Assembly: GCA_964412195.1 (NCBI GenBank)
Contig: CAYPNP010000003.1
Span: 248,001-312,000, forward strand
From: CAYPNP01 sp964412195
GTDB lineage: Bacteria > Acidobacteriota > JAAYUB01
DNA: 64,000 bases
Reading direction: 5' to 3'
The notes beneath the pieces were generated by a model, which made no database searches, was not told the origin of the DNA, and saw nothing but the letters and a program-made list of their open reading frames with translations. Below are positions 1 to 8,466 of the stretch, piece after piece. A program made the position numbers and the translations under genes. Every line of letters starts with the position of its first letter. Within the stretch, counting starts at the first letter, position 1.

Positions 1-345
1 CTGATCTCCGGACTGGGCCTCTTCGCCCTGGCTTCCTTCCACATCGAGCAGCGCACCAAGGAGATCGGCATCCGCCGCACCCTGGGAGCGTCGCTGGCCA
101 GCGTGGTGCTGCTGCTGGGCCGGCGGTTCGCCTGGGGGGTGCTCCTGGCCAACCTGCTGGCCTGGCCCCTGACGTACCTGTTCATGCACCAGTGGCTCCA
201 GAACTTCGCGTACCGGACCGCCATCGGTCCCGGCGATTTTCTCCTCTCGGGGGCGCTGGTCCTGTTTATTGCCCTGCTGACGGTGAGCGTCCAGTCCCTG
301 CGCGCCGCCCGGGCCAACCCGGTGGAGAGCCTGCGATATGAGTGA
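1..345 (+). CDS. ABC transporter permease, FtsX/MacB type (C-terminal part)
   Basis: The reading frame is open from the first base of the window and ends at TGA 343-345, so only the last 114 residues are seen. They contain the EIGIRRTLGAS segment typical of the cytoplasmic loop in FtsX-domain permeases (MacB/LolC-like). Two hydrophobic stretches follow (VLLANLLAWPLTYLFM and FLLSGALVLFIALLTVSV), and the chain closes with the characteristic SLRAARANPVESLRYE tail. Such proteins are inner-membrane subunits of exporters for lipoproteins, antibiotics or peptides. The cognate ATPase and the N-terminus must lie upstream of the window. The family call is secure; the substrate cannot be stated. Confidence 0.9.
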   Translation: MISGLGLFALASFHIEQRTKEIGIRRTLGASLASVVLLLGRRFAWGVLLANLLAWPLTYLFMHQWLQNFAYRTAIGPGDFLLSGALVLFIALLTVSVQSLRAARANPVESLRYE

Positions 346-407
346 CGGAGGGGGAGAACGGGCGATTCAATGACCGGCGGCGAGGGCGGCGCCGGTCGCC
401 GGAGTTT

Positions 408-478
408 GAGCCCCGGTCCCAGGACTCCGAGCCCCGAGCCCCGAGCCCCTAGTCCCAAATCCCCAGCCCCCAGCCCTG
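408..478. repeat. Degenerate (c)cgagcccc word array between genes
   Basis: Short imperfect direct repeats of the words gagcccc, ccccgag and cccagc fill the gap between the permease stop and the DUF362 gene. Similar word arrays, made of other words, recur throughout the window. The stretch is open in the frame of the following gene but encodes only a Ser/Pro/Arg low-complexity run, which argues against it being the protein's N-terminus. Confidence 0.7.
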
Positions 479-511
479 TTCTCCTTTTTCATTCCGGCGG
501 TCCTGCCCCCG

Positions 512-520
512 TGTTATACT
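512..520 (+). promoter_or_regulatory. Candidate extended -10 promoter (TGTTATACT) for the DUF362 gene
   Basis: TG-N-TATACT lies about 30 bases before the chosen GTG start of the DUF362 gene. No good -35 element sits 17 bases upstream. This is a sequence-only call. Confidence 0.4.
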
Positions 521-549
521 TCCCCTCTAAATTTGGGCCGAGGTGCGCG

Positions 550-1704
550 GTGGGGATTCCCGTGTTTCTGGACCGGCTGGATGGCTACGGCGAAGCCGGG
601 TTGCGACGCGCCGTGGAAGCCGGCTGGGACAGGCTGGGAGACGCCGCCCCGCCGTTCCGCCCGGGCGACCGGGTCCTCCTCAAGCCGAACCTCCTTTCCG
701 GCCGCCGCCCCGAAAAAGCGATCACCACGCACCCCGACATGGTCGCCGCCGTCGCCGGATTCCTGAAGGACCGCGGCTGCAGAGTCTCCCTCGGCGATGG
801 CCCGGGCCTGGAATCCACCCGCCACGCCGTCTCCGCCGCCGGCTACGACCCGGTGTGCAGCCGCTTCGGCGTCGAGGTGGTCCCTTTCGACCGCGGCCAT
901 GACGTGCCTTCCCGGAACCGTCGATGGTTCCCGCGGCTGCACCTCTGGGAGCGGCTGCCGGAGTTCGACCACGTCGTCAACCTGCCCAAGCTCAAGACCC
1001 ACACCCAGATGACCCTGACCCTCGGCGTCAAGAACCTGTTCGGCTGCGTGCCGGGCAAGCGCAAGGCCGCCTACCACCTAAGCGCCGGGGAGACCCCCCA
1101 GCGCTTCGCCCGGCTGATGCTGGAGATCTGGGAGACCGTCCGGCCCGCCCTCACCGTGCTGGACGGCGTCGTGGCTATGGAGGGCAACGGCCCCAGCCTA
1201 GGCGACCCGCGGCCGGCAGGGCTGGTGGCCCTTTCGCCCGACGCCCTGGCCCTGGACGCCGTGATCGGCGGGCTGGTGGGGCTGCCGCCGGAGCGCCACC
1301 CCATCGTGGCGGAGGCGCTGGCCGCCGGCATCCCCGGCGCCGACGCCGCGGGGGTGGAAATCCGGGGCCGGGCGGCGGAGGAGATGGCGATCCCCGATTT
1401 CAAGCTGCCCAAGCCCGCCGACGTCCAGTGGCGTCTCCCGTCCTTCCTGGTGCGCACGTTCAAGAACTGGTGGACGCACCGCCCGGAGATCCAGCCCGGG
1501 CCGTGCACGCTCTGCGGCCAATGCCGGGAGATCTGCCCGGCGGAGGCCATCCACGCCAACGGCGACCGGAGCCTCCGAATCGATCCGGGCCGCTGCATCC
1601 GTTGTTACTGCTGCCACGAGGTCTGCCCCTCCGCGGCCATCGCCATCCGGCCGGGACCGGGCCTGCGCGGCCTCGAGATCCTGCAAGGGAGAAAATCCAG
1701 ATGA
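550..1704 (+). CDS. DUF362 domain protein with C-terminal 2[4Fe-4S] ferredoxin domain
   Basis: The protein has about 384 residues from a GTG start at 550. I chose this over an upstream in-frame ATG at 370 because the 60 extra residues would be translated repeat array. The DUF362 domain fills roughly the first 290 residues (LLKPNLLSGR near the start, then KLKTHTQMTLTLGVKNLFG). The C-terminus carries two cluster motifs, CTLCGQCREICP and CIRCYCCHEVCP. The second has an extra Cys. Family members are thought to be cytoplasmic iron-sulfur proteins of poorly defined redox function. Its stop overlaps the ATG of the M23 peptidase gene (ATGA), so the two are translationally coupled. Function beyond electron transfer is unknown. 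Confidence 0.85.
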   Translation: MGIPVFLDRLDGYGEAGLRRAVEAGWDRLGDAAPPFRPGDRVLLKPNLLSGRRPEKAITTHPDMVAAVAGFLKDRGCRVSLGDGPGLESTRHAVSAAGYDPVCSRFGVEVVPFDRGHDVPSRNRRWFPRLHLWERLPEFDHVVNLPKLKTHTQMTLTLGVKNLFGCVPGKRKAAYHLSAGETPQRFARLMLEIWETVRPALTVLDGVVAMEGNGPSLGDPRPAGLVALSPDALALDAVIGGLVGLPPERHPIVAEALAAGIPGADAAGVEIRGRAAEEMAIPDFKLPKPADVQWRLPSFLVRTFKNWWTHRPEIQPGPCTLCGQCREICPAEAIHANGDRSLRIDPGRCIRCYCCHEVCPSAAIAIRPGPGLRGLEILQGRKSR

Positions 1705-3029
1705 AGTCGACCGGCAAGGTCCGCAGTTTTCATAATTTCCTCATTTACATCGGCCTCCTGGCGCTGCTGGGTGCCGTCAACTGGTTCGTCCAGATCCATT
1801 TTGTCGCCCCGGCGGGCCGGGCCTCCTCCGCCGTCCGCATGGCGCAAAAGGTCCTCAATCCGAACCGCCTCTCGAGCTACCTATCCATCGAGCGGGTGGT
1901 GGTCCATCCCGGCACGGTCATCGGCGACTACCTCGGCCGCTACGGCGTCGCCGCCCGGGAGATCCCCCTGCTGCTGGACACGGTGCGCCCGGTCTACGAC
2001 CTGGCCCGGATCCGGGCGGGCAACTTCTTCGAGTTCGCCCTCAACCGCGACCGGTTGCTGACCAGCTTCAAGTACCACATTGACGAGGACTCGTTCCTGG
2101 AAGTGCACAAGCAGGACGGGCGCTGGTCGGCCGAGCGGAAGGAATATCCCTACAGCTGGCAGGACGTGTTCGTCGAGGGGACCATCCGGGACAACCTGTT
2201 CAACGAGATCGAACGCCTGGGGGAGAAGCCCGGACTGGCCGTGGACCTGGCGGAGCTGTTCGCCTGGGACATCGACTTTTACGCCGACCTGCAGGAAGGT
2301 GACACGTTCGGGATCCTGTTCCGGAAGAAGTTCCTGGACGGCCAGCCGGCCGGCTACGGGCCCATTCTGGCGGCCGAATTCGTCAACAACGGCCAGGCGT
2401 TCAAGGCTATCCGCTTCGTATTCCCGGACGGGAAGGCCGAGTACTACACCCCCGACGGCCAGGCCGTGCGCAAGGAGCTGCTGAAATCGCCCCTCAAGAT
2501 GGGCACGATCACCTCTCGCTTCTCCTACCGCCGGAGGCATCCGACCCTGAAGATCTACCGCCCCCACCTGGGAGTGGACATCGCCGCGCCCATCGGCACG
2601 CCGGTCCACGCCGCCGGCGAGGGGACCGTGACCTTCGCCGGCTACCGGGGCCAGGCCGGGCGCATGGTGGAGGTCCGCCACCCCAACGGCTACCTGACCC
2701 AATACCTGCACCTCTACCGGTTCGCCCCGGGGACCCGCCCCGGCAGCCGGGTGTCGCAGGGCCAGGTGATCGCCTACGTGGGCTCCTCCGGGGAATCCAC
2801 CGGCCCGCACCTGGATTACCGGATCAAGCTCCACAACGCCTACGTCAACCCCCTCAAGCAGCAGTTCCAGCGGGCCCGCCCCCTGCCGGACGGCTACCTG
2901 CCGCAGTTCCAGGTGCTGGCCCTGTCCCGCCTGCGCGTGTTGGACGCGCCGGGCGAATCGCTCCGGCGGCACTATCTTTCCCAGCTGCCCCCCGCCGAGA
3001 ATCCGAACCCGCAGCTGTTCCGGCCCTGA
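1701..3029 (+). CDS. Membrane-anchored M23 family metallopeptidase (murein endopeptidase-like)
   Basis: This 442-residue protein starts at the ATG overlapping the previous stop. A hydrophobic segment around residues 14-34 acts as signal anchor. A middle region of about 220 residues resembles the N-terminal part of MepM-type endopeptidases, and the LytM/M23 domain follows from about residue 270. The metal motif HLGVD (HxxxD) is intact, while the usual HxH motif reads GPHLDYRI, so the second His is Asp. I have the impression that this variant also occurs in related proteins, but could not check. The expected role is hydrolysis of peptidoglycan cross-links in the periplasm. Activity with this substitution is an inference. 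Confidence 0.85.
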   Translation: MKSTGKVRSFHNFLIYIGLLALLGAVNWFVQIHFVAPAGRASSAVRMAQKVLNPNRLSSYLSIERVVVHPGTVIGDYLGRYGVAAREIPLLLDTVRPVYDLARIRAGNFFEFALNRDRLLTSFKYHIDEDSFLEVHKQDGRWSAERKEYPYSWQDVFVEGTIRDNLFNEIERLGEKPGLAVDLAELFAWDIDFYADLQEGDTFGILFRKKFLDGQPAGYGPILAAEFVNNGQAFKAIRFVFPDGKAEYYTPDGQAVRKELLKSPLKMGTITSRFSYRRRHPTLKIYRPHLGVDIAAPIGTPVHAAGEGTVTFAGYRGQAGRMVEVRHPNGYLTQYLHLYRFAPGTRPGSRVSQGQVIAYVGSSGESTGPHLDYRIKLHNAYVNPLKQQFQRARPLPDGYLPQFQVLALSRLRVLDAPGESLRRHYLSQLPPAENPNPQLFRP

Positions 3030-3056
3030 CGCCCGGCCCGGTCCTGGAAAAGGAAA

Positions 3057-3082
3057 ACCTCCCGGCGAAGAGTCCGGGAGGT
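3057..3082. terminator. Bidirectional hairpin between convergent M23 and M48 genes
   Basis: A perfect 9-bp inverted repeat (acctcccgg / ccgggaggt) with an 8-base loop lies between convergent stops. On the minus strand it is followed by a T-rich tail (ttttcctttt), so it terminates the M48 transcript well. The plus-strand side has no T run. Confidence 0.75.
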
Positions 3083-3111
3083 GGTGTCGTCCGTCCGGGG
3101 GAGGGACCGGC

Positions 3112-4233
3112 TCAGGTCTTAGCCGGGTCGTCCTCGTCCTTCTTGAGCGTGGGCTTGGCCGGAGGCTCCTTCTGGTCGCCGCCGCCCTCGTCGTCGGTGT
3201 CCGTGCGGCGCTTCAGGGTCGGCTTGCCTTCCTTCTTGTCCTTGTCCCCCGGCCCGGAGGGCTTGTTGGAGGCCAGCAGGGTGTTGTCGTACGCTGCCAG
3301 CCGCCCCCGCACCTCGTCGAAGGATGACGAGGTGACGATGTACTTGGGCTTGACCGGCAGACAATTGTCGATCTCCTGCTGGATGTAGCTGATGCGCTCC
3401 GGTGTCGGCGGGTGGGTCCGGAACCAGCTGGCGAATTTGCCGGGCTGCTTCTTCTCCATGGCCATCAGCTTCTCAAAAAAGGTGATGAAGCCGTTGGGAT
3501 CGTAGCCGGCGGCCCAGGCGTACTGGGAGCCGAGGATGTCGGCTTCCTTCTCCGATCCGCGGGTGATGCCCAGGATCTGCAAGTTCAGCGCCAGACCGAT
3601 GGCGTTGCGCAGGGCGATGCCGCCGATGCCACCGACGAAGATGGACGGGATGGACGCCCATTGCAGCAGCTCCGCCTTGGTCAGGCGTTCGGTGGCGTGT
3701 CGGGCGGCCACGTGGGCGATCTCGTGGCAGAGGACGCCCACCAGCTCGTCCTCGGTCTCCGCCGCCTGGAGCAGGCCCTTGTTGACGAACATGTAGCCGC
3801 CGGGCAGGGCGAAGGCGTTCACCTCGTCGGAGTCAATCAGGTACACGTGGAAGGGGACCTTGGCGTCGCTGTGCCGGACCAGGTTCTGGACCATGGTCTC
3901 CATGTATTCGGTCACTTCGGGGATCGTGAGCAGCTTGGCGCTCTGCTGGACCTGGGCGGCGTACTCGGCGCCGATCTGGATCTCCCGCTCGTAGGAGATG
4001 AAGTTCGGGAAGAAGAGGTACACCCGCCCGTTGATGTCGCGGTTGCCGATGTTCTCCACGTCCGGGAAGGAGCAATCGCCGTCGCCGGGTGGCTTGGCCG
4101 CGGCCGGCTCGGCGGGCGCTTGCGGCGGGGCGGCCGGGGTCGGGTTGGCCGGTTGCTGGTTGGCGGGGGCTTGCGCCAGGAGGCCGGCAATGCCCATCGC
4201 CAGCAGTACGGCGGCAGTCAGGCAGCGTTTCAT
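3112..4233 (-). CDS. Secreted M48 family zinc metalloprotease
   Basis: The protein has 373 residues and starts at an ATG preceded by GGAGGTGACC. A signal peptide occupies about residues 1-20, and a Pro/Ala-rich linker follows to about 50. The peptidase domain spans about 75-310 with the zinc motif HEIAH (170-174) and a downstream third ligand in GSEKEAD. The sequence ALPGGYMFVNKGLL just before the active site is typical of BepA/LoiP-like periplasmic M48 proteases. The C-terminal 60 residues are charged and low in complexity (KRRTDTDDEGGGD). It probably acts in envelope protein quality control. It follows htrA in the same direction with a 71-bp gap, which fits that role. A longer overlapping frame upstream is an artefact over htrA. 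Confidence 0.9.
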   Translation of the reverse strand: MKRCLTAAVLLAMGIAGLLAQAPANQQPANPTPAAPPQAPAEPAAAKPPGDGDCSFPDVENIGNRDINGRVYLFFPNFISYEREIQIGAEYAAQVQQSAKLLTIPEVTEYMETMVQNLVRHSDAKVPFHVYLIDSDEVNAFALPGGYMFVNKGLLQAAETEDELVGVLCHEIAHVAARHATERLTKAELLQWASIPSIFVGGIGGIALRNAIGLALNLQILGITRGSEKEADILGSQYAWAAGYDPNGFITFFEKLMAMEKKQPGKFASWFRTHPPTPERISYIQQEIDNCLPVKPKYIVTSSSFDEVRGRLAAYDNTLLASNKPSGPGDKDKKEGKPTLKRRTDTDDEGGGDQKEPPAKPTLKKDEDDPAKT

Positions 4234-4304
4234 GGTCACCTCCAGCCATTCCAGGCTGATACAGTACAGATGACCGGATCGTCGATTTGGTTCAACGTTC
4301 CGGC

Positions 4305-5474
4305 CTAAAGATTGAGGCCCCGGCTTTTTTCCACCATCTTCATGGCCAGGTTCATCTTGCGGCCGTCCCGGTAGAGGGTCAGGGTGGCGGTGTCCCCGAT
4401 GCCCTTGTTCAACAGGTAGCTGGTCAGCTCGGAGAAGCTGGCCACGCTGCGCCCGTCCACCTGGGTGATGAAATCTCCCCCCGTGACGACGCGGTAAATG
4501 CCCAGCCGGAGCCGCCGATCGCCGCCCCGCACGCCGGCCAGGGCCGCGCTGCTGCCCCGTTCCACGTAGGCCACCAGCACGCCGGGCTCGTCGGGCAACT
4601 CGAGGTACTTGGCCAGCTCGGGGCCGATGTCCTGGCCGTAGATCCCGACCCATGGCCGGCGGACCTTGCCGTACTGGATGAGGTCCGAAACCACCCGCCG
4701 GGCGGTATCCACCGGGACGGCGAAGCCGATCCCGATGCTGCCGCCGCTGGTGGTGAAAATGGACGTGTTGATGCCGATCATCCGGCCGCTGGCGTCGATG
4801 AGCGGTCCGCCGGAATTGCCCGGATTGATGGCGGCATCGGTCTGGATGACGTCGTCGATGAGATAGCCGGCCTTGGACTTTATGGTCCTTCCGAGCGACG
4901 AGATGATGCCGCTGGTCATGGTGCGGTTCAGCCCGAACGGGTTGCCGATGGCATAGACGATCTGGCCCACCTCCAGGTCCTTGGAAGCGCCCATGGGGAT
5001 CGGCGTCAACTGTTCTTTGGGCGCCTGGATCCGGATGACCGCCAGGTCGTCCACCTCGTCGAACCCGATGACCTCCGCCTTGTACTTGAGCTTGTCGGTG
5101 AGGGTCACCTGGATGTAGTCGGCGTTTTCGATCACGTGGTAGTTGGTCAGGATGTACCCGTTCCGGTCGAGAATGGAGCCGGAGCCGGTGCCTTCCTCCC
5201 GGGTGGGCTCGAAGAAGAAATCGTAGCCGACCTCGATGGTGGTGATGTTGACCACCGACGGCCCGAGCTGCTCGTAGATCCGCGTGTTCACCCTCTCCAG
5301 CCCGGCGAGCGCGTCCGGCGGGACGGGGCCGGTTTCCGCCAGGACGGCCGGCGGGCGGCCGGGCGAGGCGGCCCCCGGTCCCAGCAGGCCGAGGTTCCAC
5401 ATCAGCAGCAGGGCCAGGACCGCGCCACCGAAGGAGCAGGCGACCATCAGCAGCAGGACGGAAGTTCGTTTCAT
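4305..5474 (-). CDS. htrA: HtrA/DegP-type serine protease with one PDZ domain
   Basis: The protein has 389 residues. An N-terminal membrane anchor covers about 7-32, and the trypsin-like domain follows with His113 (NYHVIE), Asp143 (VDDLAVI) and Ser221 (GNSGGPL). One PDZ domain fills the C-terminal 110 residues, as in DegS/HtrA rather than the two-PDZ DegP. It acts as a periplasmic protease/chaperone in envelope stress. The start was placed at MKRTS because upstream residues of the open frame have no signal-like character. The M48 protease gene follows in the same direction, suggesting a shared stress operon. The terminator of the upstream gene lies 17 bases ahead of the start, so it needs its own promoter. 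Confidence 0.93.
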   Translation of the reverse strand: MKRTSVLLLMVACSFGGAVLALLLMWNLGLLGPGAASPGRPPAVLAETGPVPPDALAGLERVNTRIYEQLGPSVVNITTIEVGYDFFFEPTREEGTGSGSILDRNGYILTNYHVIENADYIQVTLTDKLKYKAEVIGFDEVDDLAVIRIQAPKEQLTPIPMGASKDLEVGQIVYAIGNPFGLNRTMTSGIISSLGRTIKSKAGYLIDDVIQTDAAINPGNSGGPLIDASGRMIGINTSIFTTSGGSIGIGFAVPVDTARRVVSDLIQYGKVRRPWVGIYGQDIGPELAKYLELPDEPGVLVAYVERGSSAALAGVRGGDRRLRLGIYRVVTGGDFITQVDGRSVASFSELTSYLLNKGIGDTATLTLYRDGRKMNLAMKMVEKSRGLNL

Positions 5475-5490
5475 CGGGTTCCCCCCATGC

Positions 5491-5515
5491 AAAAAAAGGG
5501 CCAGTTGCCTGGCCC
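5491..5515 (-). terminator. Intrinsic terminator after the substrate-binding lipoprotein gene
   Basis: Read on the minus strand: GGGCCAG, loop GCAA, CTGGCCC, then seven T. The 7-bp GC stem and U tract sit 26 bases after the stop of the minus-strand binding-protein gene. Confidence 0.92.
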
Positions 5516-5541
5516 CTTTGGATCGTTCGCGTTGGTTCCGG

Positions 5542-6363
5542 TCACTTCGGGGCCGGGGTGTCGGCAGGAGGTGTCGGCTCGGTGACCGGCAGGTCCAGTT
5601 TCCATTTCTTGACCAGGTCGTTGAGCTCACCGGAGTCCTTCATCTTCTGGATGATCTTGTCGACCTCGTTCTTGAGCTCCGTGTCGTTTTTACGGAAGAC
5701 CAGGCCGTATTGTTCATTGGTCAGGAGCGTCCCGACGGCCCGCAGGTTCGGCAGCAGCTGGATGTCATACTGCAGGGTCGGCGCGTCGCCCACCACGGCG
5801 TCCAGCAGCTTGCGGTTCAGCTCGAACAGGGCCTCGTCGAAGGAATCGAACTCGACGATGTCCACTTCTCCCTTGCCCAGTTTCTGCAGGAACTCCTCGG
5901 CGGTCGTCTCCTTCTGGACGCCGACTTTCTTGCCCTTGAGGTCTTCGGCGGTCTTGATGTCTTCGCGTTCCTTGCGGACGGCGATGATCTGGCCGGTGGA
6001 GAAGTAGGGTGCCGAGAAGAGATACTTGACTTCGCGTTCGGGAGTGATGGTGACGGCGTTGACCACCATGTCCACCTCGCCGTTGTCGAGGTACTCGAAG
6101 CACTGTTCGAACTGCTTCTTGATCCACTGGGTTTTCACGCCCAGGCCGCGGGCGATCGCCTCGGTCAGGTCATAGTCGAAGCCATCCACGCCCGTGCCGG
6201 CGCCGAACTCGAACGGCGGATTGACGGGGTGGGTTGCGACGACAATCTTCCCCTCCCGCTTGACTTTCTCCAGGGTGTTCTTCGGAGCCCCCGGTCCGCA
6301 GCCCGCCAATGCCAAGAGCAGGCAGCCTGCCAACAGAGCCAATATGAATGCGTTTCTGTTCAC
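5542..6363 (-). CDS. Amino-acid ABC transporter substrate-binding lipoprotein (SBP_bac_3)
   Basis: The protein has 273 residues. It begins with a lipoprotein signal peptide ending in LALAGC (Cys21), then a bilobed SBP family 3 fold: KIVVATHPVNPPFEF, then DGFDYDLTEAIARGLG, then VDMVVNAVTITPEREV, then LKGKKVGVQKETTAEEFL. These blocks match polar amino-acid binding proteins such as GlnH/FliY. It binds an amino acid at the membrane and hands it to a permease. No permease or ATPase gene is adjacent, and the gene has its own terminator, so it is an orphan here. It could serve a transporter elsewhere or act as a sensor. The amino acid cannot be deduced. Confidence 0.9.
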   Translation of the reverse strand: MNRNAFILALLAGCLLLALAGCGPGAPKNTLEKVKREGKIVVATHPVNPPFEFGAGTGVDGFDYDLTEAIARGLGVKTQWIKKQFEQCFEYLDNGEVDMVVNAVTITPEREVKYLFSAPYFSTGQIIAVRKEREDIKTAEDLKGKKVGVQKETTAEEFLQKLGKGEVDIVEFDSFDEALFELNRKLLDAVVGDAPTLQYDIQLLPNLRAVGTLLTNEQYGLVFRKNDTELKNEVDKIIQKMKDSGELNDLVKKWKLDLPVTEPTPPADTPAPK

Positions 6364-6418
6364 CGTGGCCTCCTTGTGGGTTGTTGAATTGGCAATGTAA
6401 GTAAGTCTTACGATACTA

Positions 6419-6433
6419 TTGCCGCATCGGCAA
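6419..6433. promoter_or_regulatory. Perfect inverted repeat TTGCCG-CAT-CGGCAA between rimI and the binding-protein gene
   Basis: A 6-bp dyad with a 3-base centre starts two bases beyond the rimI stop and lies 55 bases upstream of the binding-protein start. It is followed by TAGTAT in the direction of the downstream gene. It may be a weak terminator for rimI or an operator for the binding-protein gene. There is no T run. Confidence 0.4.
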
Positions 6434-6435
6434 AA

Positions 6436-6921
6436 TCAAGTTAAAAAATCTTCCCCGGCCCGTGTGGAGAAGGCGTGCTCGAGAACCAGGGCGTCTTCGG
6501 ACGGATGGGCGTAGTAGCCCCGCCGGCGGCCGGCCCGGGAAAAGCCGTGCCGCAGGTAGAAGCGGATGGCCGTCAGGTTGGACTCGCGGACCTCCAGGAG
6601 GCAGCGGCGGCAGCCCGATCGCCCCAGGAGCGCCAGCCCCCCGGTCAGCAGCCGGGCGCCCAGCCCGCACCCGCGCAGCCACGGCAGCACCGCGATGTCG
6701 AAGATCTCGGCGTCGGGGGGCAGGTCCTGCAGGAGAAGGTACGCCACCGGCCGGGCGCTGTAGGCCGGTACCTGCAGGAACAAGAGCCGGATGGCCGGGT
6801 TGGCCAGCAGGACCTCCGCCTGGGCGTCGGGATAGACGGTCAGCCCGCCCAGGGCGGCGATCCGGTTCATCGCCCGGATGGCCTCGAGGGAGGCGCCGGA
6901 ATAGATCCGCTCAACGGCCAT
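6436..6921 (-). CDS. rimI: Ribosomal-protein-alanine N-acetyltransferase RimI-like (GNAT)
   Basis: The protein has 161 residues with a GNAT fold. The acetyl-CoA loop is seen as AVLPWLRGCGLGARLL (Q/RxxGxG/A), followed by LLEVRESNLTAIRFYLRHGF and GRRRGYY, which are diagnostic for RimI-type N-alpha-acetyltransferases. It overlaps the tsaB gene by 11 bases. The tsaB-rimI pairing is widespread in bacteria and supports the assignment. It probably acetylates the N-terminus of ribosomal protein bS18 or similar targets in the cytoplasm. A broader GNAT role remains possible. Confidence 0.88.
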   Translation of the reverse strand: MAVERIYSGASLEAIRAMNRIAALGGLTVYPDAQAEVLLANPAIRLLFLQVPAYSARPVAYLLLQDLPPDAEIFDIAVLPWLRGCGLGARLLTGGLALLGRSGCRRCLLEVRESNLTAIRFYLRHGFSRAGRRRGYYAHPSEDALVLEHAFSTRAGEDFLT

Positions 6922-7627
6922 GGGACTGGCCCCGCCAGCGGGTGGGCTTCTTGGCGTCCGGCGGGCGGATGTAAAACGCCTCCGGCCGCGGGGGCGGGGC
7001 TCCTCCCCCGCCGAGGATACGGGCCGCCTCGAGGGCCAGGACGCCGGCGACCGTGGGGGCGGACAGCGGCCGGATGCAGTCCGGGCGGGTGGCGAGGAGG
7101 CCGGCTGCCAGGTGGGCGGCGCCGGGGCCGAAGAACATCACGTCCGGCCACGCGGCCGGGATGTCGGGATCGTCGCCGGCATGAAGCTCCCGCGGGGGTT
7201 GCAGGACGGAGGGGCGGCCGGATTCCCGGCGGTACACGGCCGCGTAGATCCCGCCGCGGCCGGCGGGGAGGGCGGTGCAGACCGGGCCGTCCGGCAGGCC
7301 GGGGTGCAGGGCCAGCAGTTCCAGGGTATGGAGGCCGATCAGCGGCTTGGACCAGCTGTCTGCAAGCCCCTGCGCCGCGGCCAGGCCGATCCGGATGCCG
7401 GTGAAGGAGCCGGGGCCGGTCACCACCGCCAGCCCGTCCAGGTCGGGCCCGGACAGGCGATGTCTCCGCAGCAGCCCGTCCAGGTTGGAGAGGAGCGCCT
7501 CGGTGTGGGAGCTGGCGATCCGGATGGAATCCTCCGCGAGCAGCTGGCCGCCGGCGGCCAGGGCGAGCCCCTGGACGGGCGTGGTGGTGTCGAAGGCGAG
7601 GACGATGGGTCGGCTCAGTGGGTCCAT
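6911..7627 (-). CDS. tsaB: tRNA threonylcarbamoyladenosine biosynthesis protein TsaB
   Basis: The protein has 238 residues. The N-terminal ASKHA-like ATPase fold reads IVLAFDTTTPVQGLAL. It is followed by SSHTEALLSNLDGLL and the conserved AVVTGPGSFTGIRIGLAAAQGLA, which is the TsaB signature. TsaB is the inactive TsaD paralogue and scaffolds the TsaBDE complex making t6A37 in ANN-decoding tRNAs. The C-terminal part is less conserved, as is usual. It is the first gene of the tsaB-rimI pair, with an 11-base overlap. Confidence 0.92.
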   Translation of the reverse strand: MDPLSRPIVLAFDTTTPVQGLALAAGGQLLAEDSIRIASSHTEALLSNLDGLLRRHRLSGPDLDGLAVVTGPGSFTGIRIGLAAAQGLADSWSKPLIGLHTLELLALHPGLPDGPVCTALPAGRGGIYAAVYRRESGRPSVLQPPRELHAGDDPDIPAAWPDVMFFGPGAAHLAAGLLATRPDCIRPLSAPTVAGVLALEAARILGGGGAPPPRPEAFYIRPPDAKKPTRWRGQSHGR

Positions 7628-7652
7628 GAAGCACCTGCGGTCGAGGGTCCCG

Positions 7653-8405
7653 TCAGTCCTTGTTGTATCCCCGCGGGACGCCCCGGGCGGGAAAATGGTC
7701 TGCGATCGCCTTGGCGATCGCCTGGATGTCCTTCAGGTCGGAATGCGGCGTGCTGTGGACGCTGAGTTCGTACAGCGTCACCGTGTGCGAATTCGGGAAC
7801 ATGAAGTTGCAGAACCGGTGCTCGAACGTGGCCGTCTTGTGGATCAGCAGCTGGACCAGCGCCTTCAGGTACCCCTTCTTCGCCATGGTGTCGTAGGATT
7901 CTTTCATCGAGCGGCCCGAGGCCGATTGGTCCATGTCGCCCGGCAGGACGATCACCAGCCGGCTGGCCAGGCGGGAGCTCTCCTTCTCGACGGCGCGGAA
8001 CTGCTCTTGGATGTTGCGGCTGGCGCTCTGGGCGGGGTCCAGTTTCAGGAGGTAGTCCGCTTCCCGGGCGGCCTGTACCATCCGCGTGTTCACGTTGAAA
8101 AGGTCGCTGACGTACATCTTGAACCGCCCCTCGAAGATGAACCGGTCGGGATCATCGCCCGGATCGTCAGGGGGAAGGCCGCGGTCGGGAGGGGTGGGGA
8201 TCCCCCGCCGCAGGTAGGCATAGTAGAGGTTGCGGACGGTGGGGTTCACCTCGTAGAACTGCTCCATGTCCTCCATGGGGGGCGGGACGCACTCCTCCAG
8301 CTCGATCTTCTCCTTCGGCGGCTCCTGCTGCGGCGGGGCCGGTTCCTGCGGCCAGCCGGTCCGCCCGAGAGCGAAGAGCAGCAGAAACAGCGCGGCACGT
8401 CTCAT
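7653..8405 (-). CDS. Secreted protein of unknown function
   Basis: The protein has 250 residues starting at MRRAALFLLLFALG, a signal peptide of about 18 residues. I preferred this start to an upstream one without signal character. The mature part begins with a Pro/Glu-rich stretch. It is followed by an alpha/beta-looking region with FIFEGRFKMYVSDLFNVNTRM, RLVIVLPGDMDQSASGRSMKESY and FMFPNSHTVTLYELSVHST. I do not recognise the family. It sits between uppP and tsaB on the same strand, with gaps of 61 and 25 bases, so it is probably part of the same transcript. It is likely periplasmic. Confidence 0.7.
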   Translation of the reverse strand: MRRAALFLLLFALGRTGWPQEPAPPQQEPPKEKIELEECVPPPMEDMEQFYEVNPTVRNLYYAYLRRGIPTPPDRGLPPDDPGDDPDRFIFEGRFKMYVSDLFNVNTRMVQAAREADYLLKLDPAQSASRNIQEQFRAVEKESSRLASRLVIVLPGDMDQSASGRSMKESYDTMAKKGYLKALVQLLIHKTATFEHRFCNFMFPNSHTVTLYELSVHSTPHSDLKDIQAIAKAIADHFPARGVPRGYNKD

Positions 8406-8466
8406 GATTCCACTCCCTACCGTCAGATGCCGCAGGCCGGGCAGAAGCTCGGCCCGGCGCGGGAAG

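Noticed and set aside
370..549. N-terminal extension of the DUF362 protein from ATG 370
   Set aside because: The 60 residues are translated repeat array (Ser/Pro-rich) and include the candidate promoter. GTG 550 begins at the conserved domain.
3112..5400. A single 762-residue minus-strand frame across htrA and the M48 gene
   Set aside because: The upstream half is an Arg/Pro/Gly-rich shadow of htrA in another frame. The real M48 protein starts at 4233 with a signal peptide and a good ribosome site.
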